A DNA stretch of 14,713 nt, taken from DATJWY01 sp035500775 (GTDB lineage Bacteria; Pseudomonadota; Alphaproteobacteria; Acetobacterales; Acetobacteraceae). Below are positions 6,288 through 12,881 of this stretch, piece by piece. Position numbers and translations under genes: made by a program. Under the pieces are notes generated by a model, which searched no databases, had not been told where the DNA came from, and was given only the letters and a program-made list of their open reading frames with translations. Location: the NCBI GenBank assembly GCA_035500775.1, contig DATJWY010000069.1, positions 1 to 14,713 of the forward strand, given 5' to 3'. Position 1 is the stretch's first letter. Each line of letters opens with the position of its first letter.

Positions 6288-8123
6288 TCAAGCCCCCGTT
6301 GCCTCCGGCAGATAAACTGACGCCCCGGCCTGTAGGAACTCGGCGGCCTTCTGCTCCATCCCCGCCTGCCGGTCCGCCTCCGCCCGGATATCCTGGGTGA
6401 TCTGCATGGAGCAGAATTTCGGCCCGCACATCGAGCAGAAATGGGCGCGCTTATGCGCCTCCTTCGGCATCGTCTCGTCATGCAGCGTCCGCGCCGTATC
6501 CGGGTCGAGCGACAGGTTGAACTGGTCCTGCCAGCGGAAATCGAACCGCGCCGCCGAGAGCGCATCGTCGCGCAACTGCGCCGCCGGGTGCCCCTTGGCG
6601 AGATCGGCAGCGTGCGCCGCGATCTTGTAGGTGATCACCCCGGTTTTCACGTCGTCGCGGTTCGGCAGGCCGAGATGCTCCTTCGGCGTGACGTAACAAA
6701 GCATCGCCGTGCCGAACCAGCCGATCATGGCGGCACCGATCGCCGAGGTAATATGGTCGTAACCGGGCGCGATATCGGTGGTCAAAGGCCCGAGCGTATA
6801 GAACGGCGCCTCGCCGCAATGCGCGAGCTGCTTGTCCATATTGGCCTTGATCTTGTGCATCGGCACATGACCGGGCCCCTCGACCATCACCTGACACCCC
6901 TTGTCCCAGGCGACGCGCGTCAGCTCGCCCAGAGTTTCCAGTTCCGCGAATTGCGCGGCATCGTTGGCGTCGTGGATCGAGCCGGGACGCAGCCCATCAC
7001 CAAGCGAGAAGGAAACGTCGTAGCGACGCATGATGTCGCAGATATCCGCGAAGTGCTCGTAGAGGAAGCTCTCGCGGTGATGCGCCAAGCACCATTTCGC
7101 CATGATCGAGCCGCCGCGCGAGACGATACCGGTCTTGCGCCTCGCGGTCAGCGGCACGTGGCGCAGCCGCACTCCGGCATGGATGGTGAAGTAATCGACG
7201 CCCTGCTCGCATTGCTCGATGAGCGTGTCTTTGTACACCGCCCAATCGAGCTTCACCGGATCGCCGCCCACTTTCTCCAGCGCCTGATAGATCGGCACCG
7301 TGCCGATGGGCACCGGACTGTTGCGGATGATCCATTCCCGCGTTGTGTGGATGTCGCGGCCGGTCGAGAGATCCATGACCGTGTCCGCGCCCCAGCGGAT
7401 CGCCCAGACCATTTTCTCAACCTCCTCCTCGATCGAGGAGGCGACGGCGGAATTGCCGATATTGGCGTTGATCTTCACCAGGAAGTTGCGGCCGATGATC
7501 ATCGGCTCCAGTTCCGGGTGATTGATGTTGGCGGGAATGATGGCGCGGCCGCGCGCCACTTCCTCACGCACGAATTCCGGCGTGATGAACGGCGGGATGG
7601 CGGCGCCGAAGCTCTCGCCATCCGCGATCGCCGCCTCCGCCTGGGCCAGAGCCTGCTTGCGGCCGAGATTCTCCCGCTCGGCGATATAGATCATCTCGGG
7701 CGTAATGATCCCGGCACGGGCGAATTCGAGCTGCGTGACCGGCTCTCCGGGGAACCCGCGCAGCGGCAGGTAGGCGAGCGGGAAGACGCGGGCGCGCGCC
7801 CCCGAGCCGGGGCCGTTATCCTCCGGCCGTACCGGCCGGCCCGCATAAGCCTCGATGTTCCTGTGCGCGAATCCCCATTCGCGCCGCGTGCGCGGCAGGC
7901 CGCGATCGAGGTCGACGCTGGCTTCCGGGTCGGTATAGGGGCCGGACGTGTCATAGACGCGCACCGGCGGCGCGCCCGGATCGGTCTGCGTGATCTCGCG
8001 CACCGGCACGCGCAAGGCCGGCGCGCAGGCGCTCTCGATAAGGAGCTTGCGCGAGGCCGGCAGCGGGCCGGTGGTCACGCCGGCCGATGCGGCGGCGCGA
8101 TCGGTATCGGTAGGGGTGGACAT
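6288..8123 (-). CDS. thiC: Phosphomethylpyrimidine synthase ThiC
   Basis: A 611-residue ThiC, the radical-SAM enzyme that converts aminoimidazole ribotide to hydroxymethylpyrimidine phosphate in thiamine biosynthesis (cytoplasm). The C-terminal cluster motif C-x2-C-x4-C is intact (Cys563, Cys566, Cys571 in CSMCGPKFC). Other ThiC hallmarks are visible: NINHPELEPMIIGRNF, ANIGNSAV, GADTVMDLSTG, VEGPGHVPMHKI and the FYTLGPLTTDIAPGYDHI region. Length is normal for the bacterial enzyme with its N-terminal extension domain. The ATG at 8123 is eight bases behind GGAG. No other thiamine gene is adjacent, so this is a stand-alone thiC controlled by the TPP riboswitch upstream. The stop lies against a hairpin repeat shared with the convergent MBL gene. 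Confidence 0.98.
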   Translation of the reverse strand: MSTPTDTDRAAASAGVTTGPLPASRKLLIESACAPALRVPVREITQTDPGAPPVRVYDTSGPYTDPEASVDLDRGLPRTRREWGFAHRNIEAYAGRPVRPEDNGPGSGARARVFPLAYLPLRGFPGEPVTQLEFARAGIITPEMIYIAERENLGRKQALAQAEAAIADGESFGAAIPPFITPEFVREEVARGRAIIPANINHPELEPMIIGRNFLVKINANIGNSAVASSIEEEVEKMVWAIRWGADTVMDLSTGRDIHTTREWIIRNSPVPIGTVPIYQALEKVGGDPVKLDWAVYKDTLIEQCEQGVDYFTIHAGVRLRHVPLTARRKTGIVSRGGSIMAKWCLAHHRESFLYEHFADICDIMRRYDVSFSLGDGLRPGSIHDANDAAQFAELETLGELTRVAWDKGCQVMVEGPGHVPMHKIKANMDKQLAHCGEAPFYTLGPLTTDIAPGYDHITSAIGAAMIGWFGTAMLCYVTPKEHLGLPNRDDVKTGVITYKIAAHAADLAKGHPAAQLRDDALSAARFDFRWQDQFNLSLDPDTARTLHDETMPKEAHKRAHFCSMCGPKFCSMQITQDIRAEADRQAGMEQKAAEFLQAGASVYLPEATGA

Positions 8124-8127
8124 GGAA

Positions 8128-8153
8128 GGATCTCCCTCATGGAACGGAGATCC
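8128..8153 (-). promoter_or_regulatory. Hairpin masking the thiC ribosome-binding site
   Basis: In the thiC mRNA sense, GGATCTCC (8153-8146) and GGAGATCC (8135-8128) form a perfect 8-bp stem around a 10-base loop. The only good Shine-Dalgarno, GGAG at 8135-8132 (8 bases from the ATG), lies wholly in the 3' arm. This is the layout of a translational expression platform: with TPP bound the stem would hide the ribosome site. The loop holds an out-of-frame ATG (8140-8138). The fold is read by eye, without energy calculation. Confidence 0.6.
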
Positions 8154-8180
8154 GGCGTTGGTGCGAGCGCAAAGAAACCC

Positions 8181-8281
8181 GTCCCTTCGCCGGAATGACC
8201 CGGATCAGGTTCAAAGGGTCACCGCGTTGCCTGTGGGCGGGCGGTTTCTCAGCCCCCTAGCGGGGCTCCCCTCGGTTGGAC
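8181..8281 (-). promoter_or_regulatory. TPP riboswitch (THI box) of thiC
   Basis: In the thiC sense the leader holds the conserved TPP aptamer blocks: GGGGAGCC, a P3 stem (agcccc-gcta-gggggct), CTGAGA (8253-8248), then ACCCTTTGAACCTGATCCGG (8221-8202) and TCATTCCGGCGAAGGGA. P1 can be closed by GTCC (8281-8278) and GGAC (8184-8181). A small extra stem, ACCGC/GCGGT, sits between CTGAGA and the pyrophosphate-sensing half. The element lies 57 bases upstream of the thiC start, the classical position for TPP feedback control of pyrimidine-branch synthesis. No T-rich terminator follows, so control is probably translational through the hairpin at 8128-8153. Confidence 0.95.
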
Positions 8282-8283
8282 TT

Positions 8284-8301
8284 GCATCCCGCCAGGGATG
8301 C
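8284..8301 (-). promoter_or_regulatory. 5'-end stem-loop of the thiC leader
   Basis: A perfect 7-bp stem with a 4-base loop (gcatccc-tggc-gggatgc in transcript sense) lies just 5' of the P1 helix of the riboswitch and close to the predicted transcription start. It is not part of the TPP aptamer consensus. It may protect the 5' end of the leader, or be a neutral palindrome. Confidence 0.5.
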
Positions 8302-8308
8302 GCCAATG

Positions 8309-8337
8309 AGTCTAGGCGCTTGCGCACACCCCCGCAA
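8309..8337 (-). promoter_or_regulatory. Candidate sigma-70-type promoter for thiC
   Basis: On the minus strand TTGCGG (8337-8332) and TAGACT (8314-8309) are separated by exactly 17 bases. The -10 box matches TATAAT at four of six positions; the -35 box keeps the TTG core. A start near 8302 would give a leader of about 180 bases containing the whole riboswitch, which is what the riboswitch requires. The weak -35 match keeps confidence moderate. Confidence 0.45.
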
Positions 8338-8450
8338 CCCGCCCCCGGCCCGCGACGAGGCCTTGTCCCGCCCGCGCTTCTGGTGGAGATGATCCGCCGA
8401 CGGGGACCGGCGTCCCCCGCTTTCCACGCCAGCCAACCGGGAGCCCCGCG

Positions 8451-9776
8451 ATGTCCACCCCCCATTACGACCTTCTGATCCGCGGCGGCACCTGCGTCCT
8501 GCCCTGGGGCGAGATGCAGGCCGATATCGGCGTCCTCCGCGGCCGCATCCACGCCATCGGCGTCCCGGCCGGCGCCACCGCCGAGACGGTGATCGACGCC
8601 ACCCACCTGCACGTCCTGCCCGGCCTGATCGACCCGCATGTCCATATGCGCGATCCCGGCGACCCCACGGTGGAATCGATCCCGACCGGCACCCGCGCCG
8701 CCGTGCTCGGCGGCATCGCCGCGGTGTTCGACATGCCGAACACCAACCCGCCGCTGGTGGATGCCAGGCTGCTCGCCTGGAAGCAGGAGTACGTGGAGCG
8801 GGAGAGCTGGTGCGATGTCGGCATCTATGTCGGCGCCACCAAGGAAAACATCGGCACCCTCGCCGCGCTGGAGCAGGCGCGCGGGGTCTGCGGCATCAAG
8901 GTGTTCGCCGGCAGTTCCACCGGCAACCTGATGGTGGAGGATGACGACAACATCCGCCGGGTGATGCAGGCCGGGCGCCGCCGCGTCGCCTTCCATAGCG
9001 AGGACGAGTTCCGCCTCCGCGCCCGCAAGCCCTTGTTCAAGCTCGGCGATCCCTGCATCTGCCACATGCGCTGGCGGGACGAGGAATGCGCCTTCCTGGG
9101 CACGAGGCGCATCCTGGCCCTGGCCCGCGAGACCGGGCGGCCGGCGCATATCCTGCACGTCTCGACCGCCGAGGAATTCGGCTACGTCAAGGATTTCCGC
9201 GACATCGCGACCACCGAGGTGCTGGTCAACCACCTGACCCAGGTGGCGCCGGAATGCTACGACACGCTCGGCCCCTACGCGGTGATGAACCCGCCGATCC
9301 GCGACCGCCGGCATCTGGAGGCGGCCTGGGCGGCGGTGCGCGACGGCACGGTCGACACCATCGCCTCCGACCACGCCCCGCATAGCCGCGCCGCCAAGGA
9401 GCGCCCCTGGCCAGATTGCGCCTCCGGCCTCACCGGCGTGCAGACCGCGGTGCCGGTGATGCTGGATCACGTGAACGCCGGCCGGCTCTCCCTCGCCCGC
9501 ATGGTCGATCTGATGTGCGCCGGTCCGGCGCGGGTCTATGGCGTGCTCGGCAAGGGACGGATCGCGGCCGGGTTCGACGCCGATTTCACCCTGGTCGATC
9601 TGCGCCGGCAGCGGGTGATCGAGGAAAGCTGGATCGCGACTCCGGTGCGCTGGACGCCCTTCGCCGGCAAGCGCGTGACCGGCTGGCCGGTCGCCACTAT
9701 CGTGCGCGGCACGCCGGTGATGCGGGAGGATGAGGTTCTCGGCGCGCCCACGGGCCGGCTGGTCACTTTCGCTTGA
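8451..9776 (+). CDS. pyrC: Dihydroorotase (amidohydrolase family)
   Basis: A 441-residue type I dihydroorotase, which cyclises carbamoyl aspartate to dihydroorotate in pyrimidine synthesis. The metal and catalytic residues are in place: His63 and His65 (DPHVHMRDPG, with Arg67 for substrate), Asn97 or a neighbour in MPNTNP, the bridging Lys150 (GIKVFAGSSTGN), His182 (AFHSEDE), His236 (AHILHVS) and Asp307 (ASDHAPH). A complete metal site argues against the inactive PyrC-like pseudo-dihydroorotases that accompany some PyrB enzymes. The ATG at 8451 sits seven bases behind GGGAG. No pyrB is adjacent; the gene is divergent from thiC. Hydantoinase or allantoinase activity is the main alternative, but the HxR and SDHAPH context favours dihydroorotase. 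Confidence 0.88.
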   Translation: MSTPHYDLLIRGGTCVLPWGEMQADIGVLRGRIHAIGVPAGATAETVIDATHLHVLPGLIDPHVHMRDPGDPTVESIPTGTRAAVLGGIAAVFDMPNTNPPLVDARLLAWKQEYVERESWCDVGIYVGATKENIGTLAALEQARGVCGIKVFAGSSTGNLMVEDDDNIRRVMQAGRRRVAFHSEDEFRLRARKPLFKLGDPCICHMRWRDEECAFLGTRRILALARETGRPAHILHVSTAEEFGYVKDFRDIATTEVLVNHLTQVAPECYDTLGPYAVMNPPIRDRRHLEAAWAAVRDGTVDTIASDHAPHSRAAKERPWPDCASGLTGVQTAVPVMLDHVNAGRLSLARMVDLMCAGPARVYGVLGKGRIAAGFDADFTLVDLRRQRVIEESWIATPVRWTPFAGKRVTGWPVATIVRGTPVMREDEVLGAPTGRLVTFA

Positions 9777-9871
9777 GGCCCCGCGCGGAGTCCGGCGTTA
9801 CGTTGGCTGACATGTTACGCAGTCATACTGTCTATCGGCTTAACGGCGCACCGTGCGGGGGAGAAAGCGGT

Positions 9872-10333
9872 TTGGAGCCAACGACTTTCGTCCACGTCAC
9901 CCACCCGGAAATATTCGACTCCCCGGCCGGCAGGCTGCGCATCCTGCTCACCGCGGAGCAGACGGGAGGGGCGTTCTGCCTGCTGCAATGTTTCTTGCCG
10001 ATCGGCTTCGTCACGCCGAAGCATGTACACGCGCGTGAGGACGTGGCGGTGTACCTGCTCGAAGGTAAGCTCGAATGCATCGTCGGGGACGTCGTGGCAT
10101 ACGTGCATTCGGGGGAGACGGTGCTGTTGCCGCGGAATGTGCCGCATCAAGTGCGCAGCATCGGCGCGACGGAGGCGCGGGCGATGCTCGTCTGCGCGCC
10201 GGCCGGCTGCGAGGATTTCCTGCGTGCGATCGGCACGCCCGCACTGATGACGCCCCCCTCGGCGCCGGAAGCGGAGCACGAGAAGCGGGTCAGCATGGTG
10301 ATGGAACGATTCGGCCTGCGGCTGCTCGGCTGA
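9872..10333 (+). CDS. Small cupin-domain protein lacking the canonical Glu
   Basis: A single-domain cupin of about 153 residues. Motif 1 is GFVTPKHVHAREDVAVYLLEG: the two His are present (51 and 53 from this start) but the Glu normally six residues before the closing Gly is Val58, with a Glu at 56 two positions earlier. Motif 2 is GETVLLPRNVPHQV, with the third His at 92. Metal binding by three His is therefore plausible, but an enzymatic role such as quercetin dioxygenase is uncertain. I favour the TTG at 9872, eight bases behind GGGGGAG. The ATG at 9812 has no Shine-Dalgarno, and the codons between 9812 and 9871 (TTA, AGT, ACT, CTT, GCA, GGA) are unlike coding sequence here. A TTG at 9773 overlapping the pyrC stop is also open. 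Substrate unknown. Confidence 0.75.
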   Translation: MEPTTFVHVTHPEIFDSPAGRLRILLTAEQTGGAFCLLQCFLPIGFVTPKHVHAREDVAVYLLEGKLECIVGDVVAYVHSGETVLLPRNVPHQVRSIGATEARAMLVCAPAGCEDFLRAIGTPALMTPPSAPEAEHEKRVSMVMERFGLRLLG

Positions 10334-10342
10334 CCGCGCGCC

Positions 10343-10381
10343 CACGCCGCGCGAACGCCACGCCCCCCGGCGTTCGGCGTG
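10343..10381 (+). terminator. Stem-loop after the cupin gene
   Basis: CACGCC (10343-10348) pairs with GGCGTG (10376-10381) and GAACGCC (10353-10359) with GGCGTTC (10369-10375), giving a 13-bp stem with a 4-base bulge and a 9-base loop. It begins ten bases after the cupin stop. There is no T tract, so it is either a transcript-end stabiliser or a weak terminator. The rest of 10334-10486 holds nothing else I can support. Confidence 0.45.
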
Positions 10382-10486
10382 CGATCAGGCCGGATGCGGG
10401 GAGACGCGCGGGATCGTGAACCGAGGGTTTCCCGTTCGCCCGCGCACCGCTAATGTCCGCCGGCTTGTGGGAGGTCCGGGGGCAGA

Positions 10487-11149
10487 GTGGCCGATATATT
10501 CGACGAGGTGAACGAGGAGCTGCGGGCGGAGCGTGCCCGGAGACTCGCGCGTCGCTATGGCTGGCTCGGAGCCGCCGCCATCGCGGCGGGGCTCGCCGGG
10601 GTCGGCGCCTGGCAGGCCTGGGAATGGCGGCAGGATCAGGCGGCGATCGCCGCCGGCACCGATTTCATCGCCGCCATGCAGGCGGCCGACCGGGGCGGCG
10701 CCCATGACGCGGCGCTGCGGCAATTCGCCGACCTCGCGGCGAGCGCGCCGGATGGCTACCGCGTGCTCGCGGGCTTCCGCGCCGCGGCGCTGAAATTCGA
10801 TGCCGGGGACCGCGCCGGCGGCCTCGCCCTGCTCGACCGCATCGCCACCGATGACAGCACCGACAAGCTGCTGCGCGACTACGCGACCCTGATCGCCGTG
10901 CAGCGGCAAGCGGATGACGGCGCCCCGGCGGCGCTGCACGCGAAGCTGCTGCCCCTGATCGCACCGGATAATCCCTGGCGACCGCTCGCCGAGGAGCTGG
11001 GCGCGCTGATCGATCTGCGCGCCGGCCAGACCGGTCGCGCCCGCGACACGCTGCGCCGCCTGGCCGGCGACGTCACCGCTCCGGACGGAGTGCGCGGCCG
11101 CGCCTCCGGCCTGCTGCAATCACTTGGGGATACCGGAGCCGGCGGATGA
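10487..11149 (+). CDS. YfgM-like membrane-anchored TPR protein
   Basis: A 220-residue protein with a short charged cytoplasmic N-terminus (DEVNEELRAERARRLARR), one membrane segment (about residues 25-43), and an Ala-rich helical periplasmic domain of TPR type (TPR_21/YfgM-like). The N-in topology follows the positive-inside rule. Family members are ancillary factors of the Sec translocon and periplasmic chaperone network and lie upstream of bamB in many proteobacteria; the same order holds here, and the stop overlaps the bamB start by four bases (ATGA). The start is GTG at 10487 behind a GGGGG run. No catalytic motif is expected. The family call rests on architecture and synteny more than on sequence identity. 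Confidence 0.78.
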   Translation: MADIFDEVNEELRAERARRLARRYGWLGAAAIAAGLAGVGAWQAWEWRQDQAAIAAGTDFIAAMQAADRGGAHDAALRQFADLAASAPDGYRVLAGFRAAALKFDAGDRAGGLALLDRIATDDSTDKLLRDYATLIAVQRQADDGAPAALHAKLLPLIAPDNPWRPLAEELGALIDLRAGQTGRARDTLRRLAGDVTAPDGVRGRASGLLQSLGDTGAGG

Positions 11150-12501
11150 CCGACACGCAGAAGAACCGTCCGGCGCGCGGCCTGACCCGGCGCGCGAGCC
11201 TGCTGCTGCCGCTCGCGCTCGGCGGCTGCAGCTGGATCAGCGATTTATTCGAGGAAGAGAAGACCCTGACGCCCGGCGACCGCCAGGCGGTGCTGGCGCC
11301 GGAACGCAGCCTCGCCGTCGATGAGTCGATGCGGGGCCAGATCGTCACCGTTCCCGAGGTCACCCGCAATGCGTCCTGGCCGCTGCCGGGCGGCAACCCG
11401 GCCCATGCCATGGGGCATCTCTGGGCCGGGCCGCTGAAACCGGCCTGGAGCGCCGACATCGGTGCCGGCGGCGGCTATCGCCGGCAGCTCACGGCGCAGC
11501 CGCTGGTCGCCGATGGCCGCGTGTTCACGATGGATTCGGACGCGGTGGTCAGCGCCTTCTCGGTGAAGGACGGTTCGCAGATCTGGCAGACCGAGACCAA
11601 GCAGGAAGACGTCGAGAGCAGCAATGTCGGCGGCGGCATCGCTTATGATGATGGCCGGCTCTACGCCGTCACCGGCCGCGCCGACGTGCTGGCGCTCGAC
11701 CCGGCGAACGGCAAGATCCTCTGGCGCAACACGCTGGGCATGCCCGCCCGCTCCGCCCCCACCGTCGTCAGCGGCCTGCTCTTCGTCGGCACCATCGACG
11801 ACCAGTTGCTCGCCATCAACCTCAAGGACGGCAGCCAGGCCTGGTCGTATCAGGCGACCAGCTCGCCGCTCGCGGTGCTCGGCCAGCCCGCCCCCGCCTA
11901 TTCCGACGGCGTGCTGGTCGCCGGCTTCGGCTCCGGGGATCTGGCCGCGCTGCGCGGCGTCTCCGGCTCGCCGGTCTGGACCGACAATCTCGGCTCGGTG
12001 CGCGGCGGCAACATGCTGTCGGATTTCGCCTCGATCAGCGCCCTGCCGGTGATCGACGGCGGCACGGTCTATGCCGTCGGCCTCGGCGGCTTGCTGGTCG
12101 CGATCGACCTCCGCTCGGGCCGCCGCCTATGGGAGCGCGGGGTGTCCGGCGCGCAGGCGCCCTGGGTCGCCGGGGATTGGCTGTTCCTGGTCAGCGGCGA
12201 TCAGCGCCTCGCCGCGATGACCAAGGCGGACGGGTTGGTCCGCTGGGTCACGCAATTGCCGCGCTGGCGGAACGAGGAGAAGCAGAAGGACCCGATCTTC
12301 TGGTCCGGGCCGCTGCTCGCCGGCGGCAAGCTGATCCTGACGAGCGACGCGGATTCCGGCCAGTTGCTCGCGGTGGCGCCGGAGAACGGGAAGATCCTCT
12401 CCCAGTCCGACCTCTCCGCCCCTGCCTCGCTGCCGCCGATCGCCGCCGCCGGCTTCGTGCTGGTGCTGACCAACGACGCCACGCTGACGGCGTTCCGGTA
12501 G
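11146..12501 (+). CDS. bamB: Outer membrane assembly lipoprotein BamB
   Basis: A 451-residue PQQ-type beta-propeller lipoprotein, a subunit of the BAM complex that inserts beta-barrel proteins into the outer membrane. The N-terminus has a basic region (TRRAS), a hydrophobic stretch and a lipobox LGGC with Cys28 as the lipidated residue. The mature part shows repeated propeller-blade motifs such as V-x-A-L-D-P-A-N-G-K-I-L-W, LLAINLKDGSQAWSYQ, LVAIDLRSGRRLWE and LAAMTKADGLVRWVTQ, about one per 40-50 residues. The length is slightly above E. coli BamB (392), partly from an N-terminal linker. GGAG lies seven bases before the ATG. It is translationally coupled to the YfgM-like gene and followed by der, the conserved order. 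Confidence 0.93.
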   Translation: MTDTQKNRPARGLTRRASLLLPLALGGCSWISDLFEEEKTLTPGDRQAVLAPERSLAVDESMRGQIVTVPEVTRNASWPLPGGNPAHAMGHLWAGPLKPAWSADIGAGGGYRRQLTAQPLVADGRVFTMDSDAVVSAFSVKDGSQIWQTETKQEDVESSNVGGGIAYDDGRLYAVTGRADVLALDPANGKILWRNTLGMPARSAPTVVSGLLFVGTIDDQLLAINLKDGSQAWSYQATSSPLAVLGQPAPAYSDGVLVAGFGSGDLAALRGVSGSPVWTDNLGSVRGGNMLSDFASISALPVIDGGTVYAVGLGGLLVAIDLRSGRRLWERGVSGAQAPWVAGDWLFLVSGDQRLAAMTKADGLVRWVTQLPRWRNEEKQKDPIFWSGPLLAGGKLILTSDADSGQLLAVAPENGKILSQSDLSAPASLPPIAAAGFVLVLTNDATLTAFR

Positions 12502-12506
12502 CCTTA

Positions 12507-12682
12507 TACCAACGGCCTTATTGATTGATCCGTTGCACGGCCAGGGGCTTTGCCCCTGGACCCCACTGGGGCCGTAGGCCCCAGACCCCATTTCATTGGG
12601 CGTTTAAAACGTGTACGGTTCTGGGGGCGCGGGGCAGAGCCCCGCTGCTTCACTGATAAGGTCAATCAATGGGGCCGTTGTA
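12507..12682. mobile_element. MITE-like element with inverted terminal repeats
   Basis: This 176-base element sits between bamB and der. Its ends are imperfect inverted repeats: the left end TACCAACGGCCTTATTGATT (continuing to about 12531) and the reverse complement of 12682-12660 (TACAACGGCCCCATTGATTG) match over about 23 bases with two mismatches and two single-base gaps. TTA flanks it on both sides (12504-12506 and 12683-12685), a possible 3-bp target duplication that could also be chance. Inside are three hairpins: ccaggggc-ttt-gcccctgg (12541-12559), ctggggcc-gta-ggccccag (12566-12584) and gcggggc-aga-gccccgc (12629-12645). There is no coding capacity, so it would need a transposase in trans. 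Confidence 0.65.
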
Positions 12683-12786
12683 TTACGCCGAAGACGAGGT
12701 CCGTCGCCCGTAGCATGTCCGGTTGCATGCCGCGTTGGCGCGTTCAGTGCTTCCCTTAGCCCCAGACGCACTCTAAGTAAGCAGTT

Positions 12787-12842
12787 CGCCAAGGCTTTCC
12801 GCCTATGGCGAAGCGGCGGGAGGCGCGGCCTTCCGCCCGGCT
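12787..12842 (+). promoter_or_regulatory. Structured leader upstream of der
   Basis: In 12787-12836 two stems can be drawn: CGCCA with TGGCG around 12787-12810, and GCGGGAGG (12816-12823) with CCTTCCGC (12829-12836), seven Watson-Crick pairs plus one G-U. They lead directly into the terminator-like hairpin at 12843. Together they resemble an attenuator leader, but no leader peptide or known riboswitch motif is visible. The stretch 12686-12786 holds nothing I recognise. Confidence 0.35.
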
Positions 12843-12866
12843 CCAGGGCATTGCCCTGGCTTTTTT
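12843..12866 (+). terminator. Intrinsic terminator-like hairpin just before der
   Basis: A perfect 7-bp stem ccagggc-att-gccctgg (12843-12859) is followed by C and six T (12861-12866), a textbook intrinsic terminator in the plus direction. It ends only 15 bases before the der ATG, which leaves almost no room for a separate promoter. It therefore either attenuates der or is a relic hairpin with read-through. The stem is nearly the same as the first hairpin of the repeat at 1915-1931. Confidence 0.7.
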
Positions 12867-12881
12867 CTCGTCAGGACCACC

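Noticed and set aside
6441..8198. 585-codon open frame antisense to thiC
   Set aside because: It mirrors the thiC reading frame, has no domain motif and no Shine-Dalgarno, and crosses the riboswitch region. It is a shadow of a GC-rich gene.
10426..10460. Promoter-like TTTCCC and TAATGT with 17-base spacing upstream of the YfgM-like gene
   Set aside because: Both boxes match the consensus poorly (about three of six each), so it is not distinguishable from chance.
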